A DNA stretch of 64,000 bases from contig NZ_VTXD01000001.1 in the NCBI RefSeq assembly GCF_013114625.1, forward strand, positions 62,001 through 126,000. The letters are read 5' to 3'. Both the position numbers and the translations under genes were made by a program. The notes beneath the pieces were generated by a model, which saw only the letters and a list, made by a program, of their open reading frames with translations, was not told the origin of the DNA and did no database searches. Positions 38,263-49,290 of the stretch are shown here, piece by piece. Source of the stretch: Vibrio sp. 99-70-13A1. Its GTDB lineage: Bacteria > Pseudomonadota > Gammaproteobacteria > Enterobacterales > Vibrionaceae. The first letter of the stretch is position 1. Each line of letters opens with the position of its first letter.

Positions 38263-39270
38263 TTAATCCTTTTCAATTCCAAAATGAAGGTAGGCTCGAT
38301 CTGTGGCAATTCGCCCCCGAGGAGTTCGTTGTAAATACCCCTGCTGAATTAAATAAGGCTCTAACACATCTTCAATCGTATCTTTCTCTTCACCTATCGC
38401 CGCAGCCATGTTGTCTAAACCAACAGGACCACCACCGAATTTTTCCATGATCGCTAGCAATAATTTTCTATCCATGTAGTCGAAGCCTTTAGCATCGACA
38501 TCAAGCATATTTAGCGCCTTATCTGCCACGTCAGGGCAAATATGACCATCACCTTTTACTTCCGCATAATCGCGTACGCGCCTTAGTAGTCGGTTAGCAA
38601 TTCGCGGCGTACCACGCGCTCTTCTTGCTATTTCTAAGGCACCTTCCGACTCCATTGATAAATTCAAGCAATCAGCGCTGCGCTGAACAATATGCTGTAG
38701 ATCAGGAATTTTGTAATACTCTAAACGCTGTGTGATCCCGAATCGGTCTCGTAATGGTGAGGTTAGAGAACCCGCGCGAGTTGTTGCACCAATTAAGGTA
38801 AAGGGTGGTAAATCAATCTTGATTGAGCGTGCTGCAGGGCCTTCACCAATCATGATATCTAACTGGTAATCTTCCATTGCTGGGTAAAGCACTTCTTCAA
38901 CAACTGGGCTTAGACGATGAATCTCATCAATAAACAGTACATCGTTTTCTTCAAGGTTAGTTAACAGCGCAGCTAAATCACCAGCCTTCTCTAAGACTGG
39001 ACCAGAAGTAGTGCGGATATTCACATCCATCTCATTGGCGACAATGTTAGCTAAAGTCGTTTTACCCAAGCCTGGAGGACCAAAAATCAGTAAGTGGTCT
39101 AATGCTTCACTACGCAATTGTGCCGCTTTGATAAAGATCTCCATTTGGTTACGCACATGATCTTGACCTCGGTAATCAGCAAGTGCTTTTGGTCTGATCG
39201 CACGATCAATAACGTCTTCATCTTTAAAAACTGGATTATCAGGGGCGATTAGGCGATCTGCTTCAATCAT
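38263..39270 (-). CDS. ruvB: RuvB Holliday-junction branch-migration ATPase
   Basis: This 335-residue AAA+ protein has Walker [10 protein letters not shown] (about residue 62), Walker B FIDEIHRL, sensor [18 protein letters not shown] and a C-terminal winged helix with [15 protein letters not shown] and PRGR. It forms the DNA-pumping hexamers with RuvA. It follows ruvA by 51 nt. Confidence 0.98.
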   Translation of the reverse strand: MIEADRLIAPDNPVFKDEDVIDRAIRPKALADYRGQDHVRNQMEIFIKAAQLRSEALDHLLIFGPPGLGKTTLANIVANEMDVNIRTTSGPVLEKAGDLAALLTNLEENDVLFIDEIHRLSPVVEEVLYPAMEDYQLDIMIGEGPAARSIKIDLPPFTLIGATTRAGSLTSPLRDRFGITQRLEYYKIPDLQHIVQRSADCLNLSMESEGALEIARRARGTPRIANRLLRRVRDYAEVKGDGHICPDVADKALNMLDVDAKGFDYMDRKLLLAIMEKFGGGPVGLDNMAAAIGEEKDTIEDVLEPYLIQQGYLQRTPRGRIATDRAYLHFGIEKD

Positions 39271-39321
39271 AATTGTTTGGAACCTTACATTCGTTTATCA
39301 GTGGTATTAGCGGTCTAATCA

Positions 39322-39936
39322 CTAAACCATTGACTTAAGCGCGTCTCGAATCAACTGCTCACTTGTCATGCCTTCTTTAGCAATCTGTGAGATAACTTTT
39401 GAAGCAATCGCTGGTTTATAACCTAACGCCAACAGTGCACTCACCGCTTCATCTTCAGCATTATGAGCAACGCTAGCCACTGAATCAATTGGAGCTGCAT
39501 CTGTTGCAGGCGTAAATAAATCACCAGCACCCCAGCCTTTCAGGCGATCTTTCATTTCAACAACCAAACGCTCGGCAGTCTTCTTACCGACACCCGGCAG
39601 TTTAACCAGCGTAGAGATATCTTCACGCTCAACACTTTGTACGAACTGGCTAGCAGTCATACCTGATAAAATGCCCAAACCAAGTTTAGGACCAACCCCA
39701 TTGGCTTTGATAACTTCACGAAATAGTGCTCGTTCTTTTACAGTATTAAAGCCGTAGAGTAACTGCGCATCTTCACGAACCACAAAATGAGTATAGATAA
39801 TCGCTTCTTCACCAACTTCAGGCAGTTCGTAAAAACAACTCATCGGCATTTGGACTTCATAGCCAACGCCACTTACCTCAATCAATAGTTCAGGAGGTTG
39901 TTTTTCAATAAGAGTTCCGCGAAGACGTCCAATCAC
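39322..39936 (-). CDS. ruvA: RuvA Holliday-junction-binding protein
   Basis: This 204-residue protein starts [20 protein letters not shown] with the OB fold, then helix-hairpin-helix motifs ([28 protein letters not shown]) that bind the junction, and a C-terminal RuvB-binding domain (about 155-204). Length is standard. It lies 109 nt after ruvC. Confidence 0.98.
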   Translation of the reverse strand: MIGRLRGTLIEKQPPELLIEVSGVGYEVQMPMSCFYELPEVGEEAIIYTHFVVREDAQLLYGFNTVKERALFREVIKANGVGPKLGLGILSGMTASQFVQSVEREDISTLVKLPGVGKKTAERLVVEMKDRLKGWGAGDLFTPATDAAPIDSVASVAHNAEDEAVSALLALGYKPAIASKVISQIAKEGMTSEQLIRDALKSMV

Positions 39937-40045
39937 AGGGTGTTCCTTTGGAGAGATAAATTATGAGATTTCTGATGATAATAAATAACTGGATGGATAG
40001 CCAGTTAAAGCAGAAATCTTAGGAGGTTTAAGTATATCTTTCTGA

Positions 40046-40567
40046 TTATTTGTATCGCCCTTTTCGAGCGCCTGTTGCCTTACCAGCCAATGCGATTAAG
40101 GTTTTGTTGGTATTAGCATGAGTAATGGCAACACCGAGAGCATCGGCAGCATCGGCTTGTGGTCTCGCAGGGAGTTTAAGCATGCTCATCACCATGTTTT
40201 GAACCATTAACTTATCTGCACCGCCGCTTCCTGTTACCGCTTGCTTGATTAACCTTGCCGCATATTCATGGACGGGTAAATCTGCATTCACCGCTGCTAC
40301 AATCGCACTACCACGAGCTTGGCCAAGTTTAAGTGCTGAATCGGCATTCTTCGCCATGAACACTTGTTCGATCGCGAATACGTCAGGCTGAAACTGAGTA
40401 ATGATCTCACTCACGCCCGCATAGATTTGCTTTAAGCGACCTGGCAGTTCTTTTTCGGAGGTGCGAATACAACCGCTACCTAAGTAATATAGATGGCGAC
40501 CATTTTGACGGATCACGCCATAGCCGGTAATACGAGAGCCAGGGTCAATCCCTAAGATAATAGACAT
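40046..40567 (-). CDS. ruvC: RuvC Holliday-junction resolvase
   Basis: This 173-residue RNase H-fold nuclease begins with [14 protein letters not shown], catalytic Asp8, then [23 protein letters not shown] with the second acidic residue, and ends with the acidic pair in [14 protein letters not shown]. It resolves junctions made by RuvAB. The gene is followed by ruvA. Confidence 0.97.
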   Translation of the reverse strand: MSIILGIDPGSRITGYGVIRQNGRHLYYLGSGCIRTSEKELPGRLKQIYAGVSEIITQFQPDVFAIEQVFMAKNADSALKLGQARGSAIVAAVNADLPVHEYAARLIKQAVTGSGGADKLMVQNMVMSMLKLPARPQADAADALGVAITHANTNKTLIALAGKATGARKGRYK

Positions 40568-40627
40568 AACTTCAAATACTGATTATTTATACATGCTTTA
40601 TGAGCTTAGTATATCGAACGCAAAAAA

Positions 40628-40654
40628 AAATGCCCGTCAAATTAACGGGCATTT
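40628..40654 (-). terminator. Terminator of aspS
   Basis: AAATGCCCGT (40628-40637) pairs with ACGGGCATTT (40645-40654) with loop CAAATTA. On the minus strand a T9 run follows. It lies 72 nt after aspS and upstream of ruvC. Confidence 0.9.
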
Positions 40655-40726
40655 CGTTGTTCTGCGAAAGAAAAAGTTCTATCAAAAACTCGTTGCTTGA
40701 TTAGAAAGTTGAGCTTAATCGTTTGA

Positions 40727-42499
40727 TTAGTCTTCTTTCTTCGCTAAGTTAACAGCGATTGCTAGCTCTTCCAGTGATGCTGGGTTTGCTAGGCTTGGCG
40801 CGTCTGTTAATAAACATGCTGCAGCTGTTGTTTTCGGGAATGCGATAACGTCACGGATGTTCTCTGTACCACAAAGAAGCATTGCTAAACGGTCAAGACC
40901 GAAAGCTAGACCTGCGTGCGGTGGCGTACCGTACTTAAGCGCTTCAAGTAGGAAACCGAACTTCTCTTGCTGTTCTTTAGCTTCGATACCTAGGATACCG
41001 AATACAGCCGTTTGCATTTCTGCGCTGTGGATACGTACAGAACCGCCGCCTACTTCGTAGCCGTTGATTACCATATCGTATGCATCAGAGTTAGCTGCAG
41101 CTGGGTTTGCTTTTAGCTCTTCCGCGTTCACACCAAGTGGTGATGTGAATGGGTGGTGCATTGCGTGAAGGTTGCCTTCGCCATCTTCTTCGAACATTGG
41201 GAAATCAATAACCCAAAGAGGAGCCCACGCTTTCTTGTCTGTTAGCTCTAAGTCATCACCTAGCTTGATACGAAGTGCGCCCATTGCTTCAGCAACGATG
41301 TTCGCTTTATCTGCACCAAATAGGATGATATCGCCAGATTCAGCTTGAGTGCGCTCAAGAAGACCGTTGATTACGTCTTCGTTTAGGAACTTAGCAACTG
41401 GAGATTGGATACCTTCCATGCCAGCAGCACGGTCGTTAACCTTCATCCAAGCTAGACCTTTCGCGCCGTAGATACCTACGTGCTCTGCGTAACCGTCGAT
41501 TTGCTTACGAGTCAGCTTAGCGCCACCCGGTACACGGATTACTGCTACGCGACCTTTTTCGTCGTTTGCAGGGCCAGAGAATACTTTGAACTCAACATCT
41601 TTCAGTAAGTCAGCAACGTCTACTAATTCTAGTGGGTTACGTAGATCTGGCTTATCAGAACCGAAACGACGAATCGCTTCAGAGAATGGCATTACTGGGA
41701 ATTGACCCAGTTCAACATCCAGAAGCTCTTTCCACATATCGTGAACGAGCTTTTCAGTGATGTTACGTACTTCTTGAGAAGACAGGAATGATGTTTCGAT
41801 ATCGATCTGAGTAAATTCAGGCTGACGGTCAGCACGTAAATCTTCATCACGGAAACATTTAACGATTTGGTAGTAACGGTCAAAACCAGACATCATCAGC
41901 AGTTGCTTGAACAGCTGAGGAGATTGAGGAAGTGCGTAGAAGCTACCTTTATGAACACGGCTTGGTACTAGGTAGTCACGAGCGCCTTCAGGTGTCGCTT
42001 TCGTTAGTACTGGTGTTTCGATGTCTAGGAATAGGTTCTCGTCTAGGAAACGACGAACGAAGCTAGAAGCACGTGCACGAAGCTTAATACGATCACTCAT
42101 TTCTGGACGACGAAGATCGATGTAACGGTACTTTAGACGCTGTTCTTCAGAGTTCGTTTGGTTGAAATCCAGTGGAAGCGCTTCTGAACGGTTGATGATC
42201 TCAAGGCCAGTTGCGTAAAGCTCAACTTCACCCGTCGCCATATCTTTATTTACTTGGCTGTCAGGACGAACACGTACTTCACCAGTAAATTTGATACAGA
42301 ATTCATTACGCAGTTGGTTAGCGATCGGGAAGATATCTTTCATATCTGGATCGACAACAACCTGAACGACGCCTTCACGATCTCGCATATCGATAAAGAT
42401 AAGACCGCCTAAATCACGGCGACGGTTTACCCAGCCGCACAATTCTACAGTTTGTCCCGCCAGGGACTTGTTCAGGTTACCACAGTAATGGGTACGCAT
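40727..42499 (-). CDS. aspS: Aspartyl-tRNA synthetase
   Basis: This 590-residue class II synthetase has an N-terminal OB fold for the anticodon (about 1-105), catalytic motif 2 in [20 protein letters not shown] near residue 220, the bacterial GAD insertion (about 290-420) and motif 3 [12 protein letters not shown] near 540. It charges tRNA-Asp. In E. coli the gene is near ruvC as well, with nudB and yebC between; here no gene lies in between. Confidence 0.98.
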   Translation of the reverse strand: MRTHYCGNLNKSLAGQTVELCGWVNRRRDLGGLIFIDMRDREGVVQVVVDPDMKDIFPIANQLRNEFCIKFTGEVRVRPDSQVNKDMATGEVELYATGLEIINRSEALPLDFNQTNSEEQRLKYRYIDLRRPEMSDRIKLRARASSFVRRFLDENLFLDIETPVLTKATPEGARDYLVPSRVHKGSFYALPQSPQLFKQLLMMSGFDRYYQIVKCFRDEDLRADRQPEFTQIDIETSFLSSQEVRNITEKLVHDMWKELLDVELGQFPVMPFSEAIRRFGSDKPDLRNPLELVDVADLLKDVEFKVFSGPANDEKGRVAVIRVPGGAKLTRKQIDGYAEHVGIYGAKGLAWMKVNDRAAGMEGIQSPVAKFLNEDVINGLLERTQAESGDIILFGADKANIVAEAMGALRIKLGDDLELTDKKAWAPLWVIDFPMFEEDGEGNLHAMHHPFTSPLGVNAEELKANPAAANSDAYDMVINGYEVGGGSVRIHSAEMQTAVFGILGIEAKEQQEKFGFLLEALKYGTPPHAGLAFGLDRLAMLLCGTENIRDVIAFPKTTAAACLLTDAPSLANPASLEELAIAVNLAKKED

Positions 42500-42815
42500 A
42501 ATGAATTTCCCAATCTCTTAATTATTTACTAGTTTCCAAGCTGTCAGTGGTCATTCCACACAACAGAGCAAAGGAACATTTATACGCGGAAACTCGCTTA
42601 AAATCGACCTTCCACATTCGAATTTATTGTGTTTTATCTGGCTTTGCTGCTTTTTAGCCCATCAAGTGCGCAAAGATTCATCAAAACCGAAAAAATTGCG
42701 TTAATTATATCTCGAAAGTACCTTAATCAGCAAAAGTCTCGTACAGTAGTTTTTCGTTTCAACTTCAAAACGTTTTGTAATGACTAATGGCGTGAAAACT
42801 AACGGTGTAATGACG
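42500..42815. other. Divergent promoter region aspS / yecE-like gene
   Basis: This gap of about 316 bp separates the divergent aspS and DUF72 genes and should hold both promoters. I saw no repeat, RNA gene or hairpin of note. Confidence 0.5.
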
Positions 42816-43700
42816 ATGGAAACTTTACCTTTAAGACTTGGATTAACAATGTGGTCTCATTCTGAGTGGCAAAGTCAGTTCTATGGTAAAGGCACAAAAC
42901 CTGCTGAGCGCTTAGAAAAATACACCCAAGTTTTTCATACCGTCGAAGGCAACACGACTTTCTATGCGACTCCCAGCGTCTCAACGGTCAATAACTGGAA
43001 AGCCGCGAGTCACGATGATTTTAAGTTTACTTTTAAGCTGCCTAAGTTCATCACCCACCAGCAGCACTTAAAACATTGCCAAGCCGAACTCAAAGAATTT
43101 CTGCTCACCATGTCGCCCCTACATAGGCGCATTGGTCAGTGGACCATTCAATTGCCTCATAGTTTCGAACCCAGCATGCTCCCTGCCCTTCAAAAATTTT
43201 GTACCTTGTTTCCAAAAGACATGCAGCTTGGCGTTGAAGTTCGTCACCTTGGTTTCTTTGATAAAGGCGATGCCGAAAAACGTTTCAATCATTGGTTAAT
43301 AGAAGAAGGGATCAATCGCATCATTATGGATAGTCGCCCTGTTTTCTCCGCACCACCAACCACAGAAGCGGTGATCGACGCACATCAAAAGAAACCACGC
43401 GTTCCGGTTCATGCCATTGCGACGGCAAACAATCCAATGGTTCGCTTTATTGGACATCCAGACCAGGAACCCAATCTCGCTTTCTTTAAACCTTGGTTCG
43501 CGAAATTACCAACTTGGTTAAATGAAGGTAAACAGCCTTATTTAATGATTCACACACCAGACAACAATCACGCACCTGAGCTTGCGATTGCTATCTATAA
43601 GCAGTTACAGACGCAAGTTGCTGAACAAACACAAATAACCTTGCCTAATTTAGCGGAGTTTCCTGCTCAAAAAGGTGACCATCAAATCTCGATGTTTTGA
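42816..43700 (+). CDS. DUF72-family protein (YecE)
   Basis: This TIM-barrel-like protein shows LRLGLTMWSHSEWQSQFYG, then HTVEGNTTFYATPSVSTVNNW and FKFTFKLPKFITHQQHLKHC, all typical of DUF72/YecE. The function is unknown; an oxidoreductase or nuclease role has been proposed for the family. I chose the ATG at 42816 because family proteins start just before LPLRLGL; the ATG at 42780 adds a 12-residue TNGVKTNGV-type stretch. It ends QKGDHQISMF. Confidence 0.85.
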   Translation: METLPLRLGLTMWSHSEWQSQFYGKGTKPAERLEKYTQVFHTVEGNTTFYATPSVSTVNNWKAASHDDFKFTFKLPKFITHQQHLKHCQAELKEFLLTMSPLHRRIGQWTIQLPHSFEPSMLPALQKFCTLFPKDMQLGVEVRHLGFFDKGDAEKRFNHWLIEEGINRIIMDSRPVFSAPPTTEAVIDAHQKKPRVPVHAIATANNPMVRFIGHPDQEPNLAFFKPWFAKLPTWLNEGKQPYLMIHTPDNNHAPELAIAIYKQLQTQVAEQTQITLPNLAEFPAQKGDHQISMF

Positions 43701-43821
43701 TAGTAAACAACCACTAACACGCGTTCACTTTCATCAATCTCAGTTTTCGTGACACAAGCGATTTTTTTACGTAAAATACGTCCCCTTTTATTTGGTACGA
43801 ACTCTGTGCCAATTACGCTGA

Positions 43822-44568
<747 letters not shown>

Positions 44569-44583
44569 CGCTCGACCACAATT

Positions 44584-44614
44584 GGCTAAAGTCTGAAGCT
44601 CTCATACTTTAGCC
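44584..44614 (+). terminator. Stem-loop between cmoA and cmoB
   Basis: GGCTAAAGT (44584-44592) pairs with ACTTTAGCC (44606-44614) around a 13-nt loop. The T tract is weak, so it may be partial attenuation. Confidence 0.5.
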
Positions 44615-44681
44615 CTTAATTTCCTGTGTTATGGCGATAAGGCTGTGCACATTATGAATTCCACAACGGTTATTATTATTC

Positions 44682-45653
44682 ATGTTTAATTTTGCTAACT
44701 TTTATCAACTCATTGCCCAAGACACTCGCCTACAGCCGTGGCTCAATGTTCTTCCTCAACAGCTGACGGATTGGCAAAATGCAGAGCACGGTGACTTTGA
44801 CCGTTGGTTACGTGCACTGAATAAGATCCCGCAGGGCGTGCCTGATCAAGTTGATTTAAAGAACTCTGTGACTATCGGCAGCAGCACACCATTTCAAACG
44901 GGTGAACATAAAAAGCTAGAGAGCCTATTAAAGACATTCCACCCTTGGCGCAAAGGTCCTTATACCGTTCATGACATTCATATCGATACAGAATGGCGCA
45001 GCGACTGGAAATGGGACCGTGTACTTCCGCATATCTCACCGCTTAAAAACCGTTCGGTACTCGATGTAGGTTGCGGTAATGGCTACCACATGTGGCGTAT
45101 GTTAGGCGAAGGTGCTCGTTTGACCGTCGGTATCGACCCGTCTCATCTTTTCCTTGTTCAGTTTGAAGCTATCCGTAAGCTAATGGGCGATGACCAACGC
45201 GCTCACCTTTTACCTTTAGGTATTGAACAGCTGCCAAAACTGGAAGCTTACGACACTGTATTCAGCATGGGTGTGCTTTACCACCGCCGTTCACCGCTTG
45301 ATCATTTGATCCAATTGAAAGACCAATTGGTATCTGGTGGAGAACTGGTACTTGAAACGTTAGTGATTGAAGGTGACGAGAACGCTGTTCTTGTGCCTGT
45401 TGACCGCTACGCGCAAATGAGAAACGTGTACTTCTTCCCATCTGCTCGCGCACTGAAACGCTGGCTTGAACAAGTTGGTTTTGAAGACGTCCGCATCGTT
45501 GATGAAAATGTTACGACGGTTGGCGAACAACGCACAACAGAATGGATGACCCATAACTCACTTCCAGATTACTTAGACCCGAATGATCCAAGTAAAACAG
45601 TTGAAGGTCACCCAGCGCCGAGACGTGCTGTTCTTGTGGCAACAAAACCTTAA
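44682..45653 (+). CDS. cmoB: CmoB tRNA U34 carboxymethyltransferase
   Basis: This 323-residue methyltransferase-fold enzyme transfers carboxymethyl from Cx-SAM to 5-hydroxyuridine at tRNA position 34. Motifs: [40 protein letters not shown] stretch (here [20 protein letters not shown]), and the [19 protein letters not shown] end. It is paired with cmoA. Confidence 0.97.
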   Translation: MFNFANFYQLIAQDTRLQPWLNVLPQQLTDWQNAEHGDFDRWLRALNKIPQGVPDQVDLKNSVTIGSSTPFQTGEHKKLESLLKTFHPWRKGPYTVHDIHIDTEWRSDWKWDRVLPHISPLKNRSVLDVGCGNGYHMWRMLGEGARLTVGIDPSHLFLVQFEAIRKLMGDDQRAHLLPLGIEQLPKLEAYDTVFSMGVLYHRRSPLDHLIQLKDQLVSGGELVLETLVIEGDENAVLVPVDRYAQMRNVYFFPSARALKRWLEQVGFEDVRIVDENVTTVGEQRTTEWMTHNSLPDYLDPNDPSKTVEGHPAPRRAVLVATKP

Positions 45654-45746
45654 TTTTGTGACAGAAATTTCAGTTGATTATAGGTAAATGAACCATAATT
45701 TGCCTGAAATTTACTCCAACAGTCCAATATGACAGGACGCTAACAT

Positions 45747-45771
45747 AAGGATGCTTCACGCATCCTTTTTT
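45747..45771 (+). terminator. Terminator of cmoB
   Basis: AAGGATGC (45747-45754) pairs with GCATCCTT (45760-45767) around TTCAC, followed by TTTT. It separates cmoB from the next cassette. Confidence 0.9.
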
Positions 45772-45826
45772 GTCAGCTAAACTCTTGGATAGTCACAACT
45801 ATTTTTATTATCACAAAGGTTTTTAT

Positions 45827-46570
45827 ATGTATAAGCGATTGTCGCCAGTTTTGGTGATTGGCCTGCTCTCAGGGTGCTCTCTCACAAACGGGGCTCAATA
45901 CCACCAACAAACCATGGAAGCAATTCAGCAATCTGAAACGAATATCGCAACAAAAGTCAAAAACCTTGAGCTTCAAATCAGTAACCAGAGCGACTACATC
46001 GAAAGCTTAGAAACTGAAGTTTTGTATTTAGCGACTCAGATGGACAGCCATTTATCTTCTGTTGAAAAAGAAGCGGTAGAAGTGATTGAAGAAGAGCCTG
46101 TTCCTGCTGCCGCACCTCCAGCGGTTGTTTTTACAACGACACAGCCAACTATCCTAGGCGCCATAGAAAAAATCTCTATCGACTCCATCAACCAAGAATT
46201 TGATGCGCGTGTCGATACAGGGGCAACGACCTCATCTCTAAATGCCGTAGACATTGAAGAATTTGAGAGAAATGGAAAAGATTGGGTGAAGTTCCACCTC
46301 TCCGATTCATCCCTTCCAAAAGCTGAACAGAAATGGATACAGGCTCCTGTTGTTAGATACGTAAAAATACGCCAATCCACCAGTGATCAAACAGAACGTA
46401 GAGCTGTGATCGAATTATGGGTTAAAGTTGGAAAAATCCATGAAAAAGCGCAATTTACATTGGCAGATCGCTCTCAAATGAGTCACCCTGTACTACTAGG
46501 GCGCGAATTTATCAAAGACATAGCGCTTGTTGATGTAAGTAAAAAGTACGTTCAAATGGAAGATAAATAA
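45827..46570 (+). CDS. Retropepsin-like lipoprotein (RimB/ATP-dependent zinc protease-type family)
   Basis: A signal peptide with lipobox LSGC (Cys17) makes a lipoprotein; I chose the ATG at 45827 with AAAGG 7 nt upstream, rejecting the frame start at 45770. A coiled stretch (about 30-75) precedes a retropepsin-like domain with D130 in RVDTGATTSS, the D-T/S-G active motif, and a later RSQMSHPVLLGREFI. This family (Pfam Zn_protease, PF05618) was named a putative ATP-dependent zinc protease but looks like an aspartyl protease. It is the first gene of a three-gene cassette with a 7TM transglutaminase-like protein and an ATP-grasp ligase. The substrate is unknown. Confidence 0.8.
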   Translation: MYKRLSPVLVIGLLSGCSLTNGAQYHQQTMEAIQQSETNIATKVKNLELQISNQSDYIESLETEVLYLATQMDSHLSSVEKEAVEVIEEEPVPAAAPPAVVFTTTQPTILGAIEKISIDSINQEFDARVDTGATTSSLNAVDIEEFERNGKDWVKFHLSDSSLPKAEQKWIQAPVVRYVKIRQSTSDQTERRAVIELWVKVGKIHEKAQFTLADRSQMSHPVLLGREFIKDIALVDVSKKYVQMEDK

Positions 46571-46586
46571 AACAATAGGATTAGTT

Positions 46587-48092
46587 ATGACGTCAAGAAT
46601 TCCTTTTTATATCTCGATCGTCCTGCTATTGGTAGCAGGTATCGCATTGAGTATCTTTAGACACACTACTTATGGTGTGCCTTGGACTCCTGGAGAAACC
46701 CGACAAGTTTGGGACGTTGAAGCAAGAGTCGAATTTAATGCTATTGGTAAAGAAGCTAAGGTATCTTTAGCTGCACCTCATACTCAAACAAATTACACCT
46801 TGATTGGTGAATCAGCATCTTCTCCTGGTTACGGTATTTCTTATGTTAATACTGATTCAGGTCGACGTGCTGAATGGTCTATTCGTCATGCTGACGGTCC
46901 TCAAACAATCTATTACAAAACACAATTTCTTGTAGATGACCAAGCAAAAATTACAGCCATTGCACCTGAAGGCGAAATCACACCACCATCATTTAATGGT
47001 CCAGAAGAAGCTGCTGCAATTGCTTTGATTGACCGTGCAACCCAGCGCTCTGCTGACAACTTCACCTTTACTCGTGAATTAATCAAAACTCTTAATGATC
47101 CTGACAGCCAGAATGCTGCTCTACTACTAAATAATATGAGTAAGGTAAATGCGACTCATAAGTTGCTGTCTTACGCTAACGTACACAACAAGCTTGTTGG
47201 TGTTATAGAGTTGGAAGATGGACGCCGACGTCAGTCTATACAACATATGATTCAAATCTGGGACAAAGAGCAATGGATCTTATTTTCACCAGAATCTAGC
47301 CAGCACCAGACACAGCCAAACTTACTGATTTGGGATGAATCCAATGTATCTCTACTTGATGTTGTCGGTGGACAAAACAGTAAAGTACATTTCTCTATGA
47401 TTGCTCAGGAGATTTCTCCTTCAGCAGCAACCAACAGTAAAGTATCGGCGGATCAACTGCTCAACCTTTCTATCCATAGCTTGCCTCTTGAAGAGCAAGC
47501 TATGTTTAAAACCATCATGCTTATCCCGATTGGCGCATTCATCGTTGTATTCTTACGCGTGATCATCGGGCTAAAAACGTCTGGTACCTTCATGCCAGTA
47601 CTGATTGCGGTTGCCTTTGTTCAAACACAGCTGATTACCGGTATTGTTGGTTTCTTACTGATTGTTGGTACGGGACTGATCATTCGAAGCTATCTGTCTA
47701 AGCTCAACCTTCTTTTAGTCGCCCGAATATCGGCGGTGATAATTACCGTCATAATGATCATTTCAGTATTCACTGTAGTCGCATTCAAAATCGGACTCAC
47801 AGAAGGGCTATCCATCACGTTCTTCCCTATGATTATCCTATCTTGGACAGTTGAACGTATGTCTATCCTTTGGGAAGAAGAAGGTGCGAAAGAAGTAATG
47901 CTGCAAGGTGGTGGTTCTCTATTCACGGCCATATTGGTTTACTTAGGTATGACTAACCCGTTCATTCAACACCTAACGTTTAACTTCATCGGTCTACAAC
48001 TTGTTATTCTTGCCACTATTTTACTACTTGGTAACTACACAGGCTACCGTTTGACGGAGCTTCGTCGCTTTAAGCCACTAGCGGAGGATTAA
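46587..48092 (+). CDS. Inactive-transglutaminase-like protein with seven TM helices
   Basis: This 501-residue protein has an N-terminal helix (about 7-25), a periplasmic domain (about 30-300) of inactive transglutaminase type and then seven membrane helices (about 308-495), starting EEQAMFKTIMLIPIGAFIVVFLRVI and including MPVLIAVAFVQTQLITG. This matches Transglut_i_TM plus 7TM_transglut family proteins. The periplasmic domain lacks a clear Cys-His-Asp triad. It lies 16 nt after the retropepsin gene and 3 nt before the ATP-grasp gene, so the three probably form one operon. The function is not established. Confidence 0.85.
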   Translation: MTSRIPFYISIVLLLVAGIALSIFRHTTYGVPWTPGETRQVWDVEARVEFNAIGKEAKVSLAAPHTQTNYTLIGESASSPGYGISYVNTDSGRRAEWSIRHADGPQTIYYKTQFLVDDQAKITAIAPEGEITPPSFNGPEEAAAIALIDRATQRSADNFTFTRELIKTLNDPDSQNAALLLNNMSKVNATHKLLSYANVHNKLVGVIELEDGRRRQSIQHMIQIWDKEQWILFSPESSQHQTQPNLLIWDESNVSLLDVVGGQNSKVHFSMIAQEISPSAATNSKVSADQLLNLSIHSLPLEEQAMFKTIMLIPIGAFIVVFLRVIIGLKTSGTFMPVLIAVAFVQTQLITGIVGFLLIVGTGLIIRSYLSKLNLLLVARISAVIITVIMIISVFTVVAFKIGLTEGLSITFFPMIILSWTVERMSILWEEEGAKEVMLQGGGSLFTAILVYLGMTNPFIQHLTFNFIGLQLVILATILLLGNYTGYRLTELRRFKPLAED

Positions 48093-48095
48093 GGT

Positions 48096-49058
48096 ATGTT
48101 TAATCAACTGACCTCTCCATTCAAGCTCAGTGATAAAGGCATCATGGGCATGAATAAGCGGAATCATAGCTATATCGGTCGTTATAATGATCGTTCAAAA
48201 TACCCATTAGTGGATGATAAGCTGAAAACAAAAATTATTGCTGAGCAAGCTGGGGCAACAGTGCCTAAGCTTATCGGCGTAATTAGCCATCAAGCTGAAG
48301 TTAAAAAGATTCATAAGATGGTAAAAGACTGGCCAGGGTTTGTTATCAAGCCAGCTCAAGGAAGTGGCGGTAAAGGCATCCTTGTTGTGGTTTCTCACAA
48401 AGACGGTGTTTATACAAAACCTTCTGGTTCTACGATCAATGAAGAAGACGTTGAGCGCCACATTAGTAATGCGTTGGCAGGGCTTTTCTCACTGGGTGGT
48501 AAAAACGATGTAGCCGTAGTTGAAAACTTAATAAAGTTTGACAGCTGTTTCGAAGGCTTCAGCTTTGAAGGTGTTCCTGATGTTCGCATCATTGTCTTCA
48601 AAGGCTACCCCGTTATGGCTATGATGCGCCTATCAACTGCCGCTTCAGATGGTAAAGCGAATTTACACCAAGGTGCTGTTGGTGTTGGTATTGATATCGC
48701 CACAGGTAAAGCGGTACGAGCAGTACAGTTTGATCAACCGATAACTCAACACCCAGATACTGGGAAAGAGCTGATGGAACTACAGGTTCCTCATTGGGAA
48801 AAGCTGCTGGTGTTAGCTTCTAGCGCGTGGGAGATGACCGGGCTTGGTTATATGGGGACCGACATGGTACTTGACCAAGAAGAAGGACCTATGGTGCTTG
48901 AACTTAACGCTCGTCCAGGTCTTGCCATTCAGATAGCTAATGGCGCGGGTTTACTACCAAGGCTTCATCATATTGAAGGTCTTGGAATGCCAGCTGAATA
49001 CCCAAAACCTGCAGAGCGTGTTGCATACGCAGCTAAACAGTTCGGGGCTCATAACTAG
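48096..49058 (+). CDS. ATP-grasp ligase-like protein (alpha-L-glutamate ligase-related)
   Basis: This 320-residue protein carries an ATP-grasp fold: KDWPGFVIKPAQGSGGKGILVV binds ATP, DVRIIVFKGYPVMAMMRLS follows, and MVLELNARPGLAIQIANGAG supplies the metal-binding E/N residues. It resembles the RimK/glutamate-ligase branch encoded beside 7TM transglutaminases. It starts 3 nt after the 7TM gene. A peptide-bond or amino-acid ligation role in the envelope is inference. It has no signal peptide and should be cytosolic. Confidence 0.87.
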   Translation: MFNQLTSPFKLSDKGIMGMNKRNHSYIGRYNDRSKYPLVDDKLKTKIIAEQAGATVPKLIGVISHQAEVKKIHKMVKDWPGFVIKPAQGSGGKGILVVVSHKDGVYTKPSGSTINEEDVERHISNALAGLFSLGGKNDVAVVENLIKFDSCFEGFSFEGVPDVRIIVFKGYPVMAMMRLSTAASDGKANLHQGAVGVGIDIATGKAVRAVQFDQPITQHPDTGKELMELQVPHWEKLLVLASSAWEMTGLGYMGTDMVLDQEEGPMVLELNARPGLAIQIANGAGLLPRLHHIEGLGMPAEYPKPAERVAYAAKQFGAHN

Positions 49059-49156
49059 TTAGATCTCGTGGCTTGTAGCTTGTAGCTAATCGAATCACCT
49101 AGCTAATCGAACCGCATAGCTCGTCAAAAAGTAGCTAGGTTAGCTAAAATATAAAT

Positions 49157-49205
49157 AAGCCGCATATCACTTCGAACTAGAAATAGTCAGATAGATATGC
49201 GGTTT
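49157..49205 (+). terminator. Terminator of the ATP-grasp cassette
   Basis: AAGCCGCATATC (49157-49168) pairs with GATATGCGGTTT (49194-49205, one G-U) around a 25-nt loop, followed by AATTTTA. It is about 100 nt after the ATP-grasp gene. TAGCTAATCGAA occurs twice in the stretch before it. Confidence 0.6.
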
Positions 49206-49290
49206 AATTTTATCTATCAAAGTAGTAAAACCGCCATCAAGTGAATAACCAAGCTACTTGATGCTTTGCCCTTGGATACTTAAACTTTAA

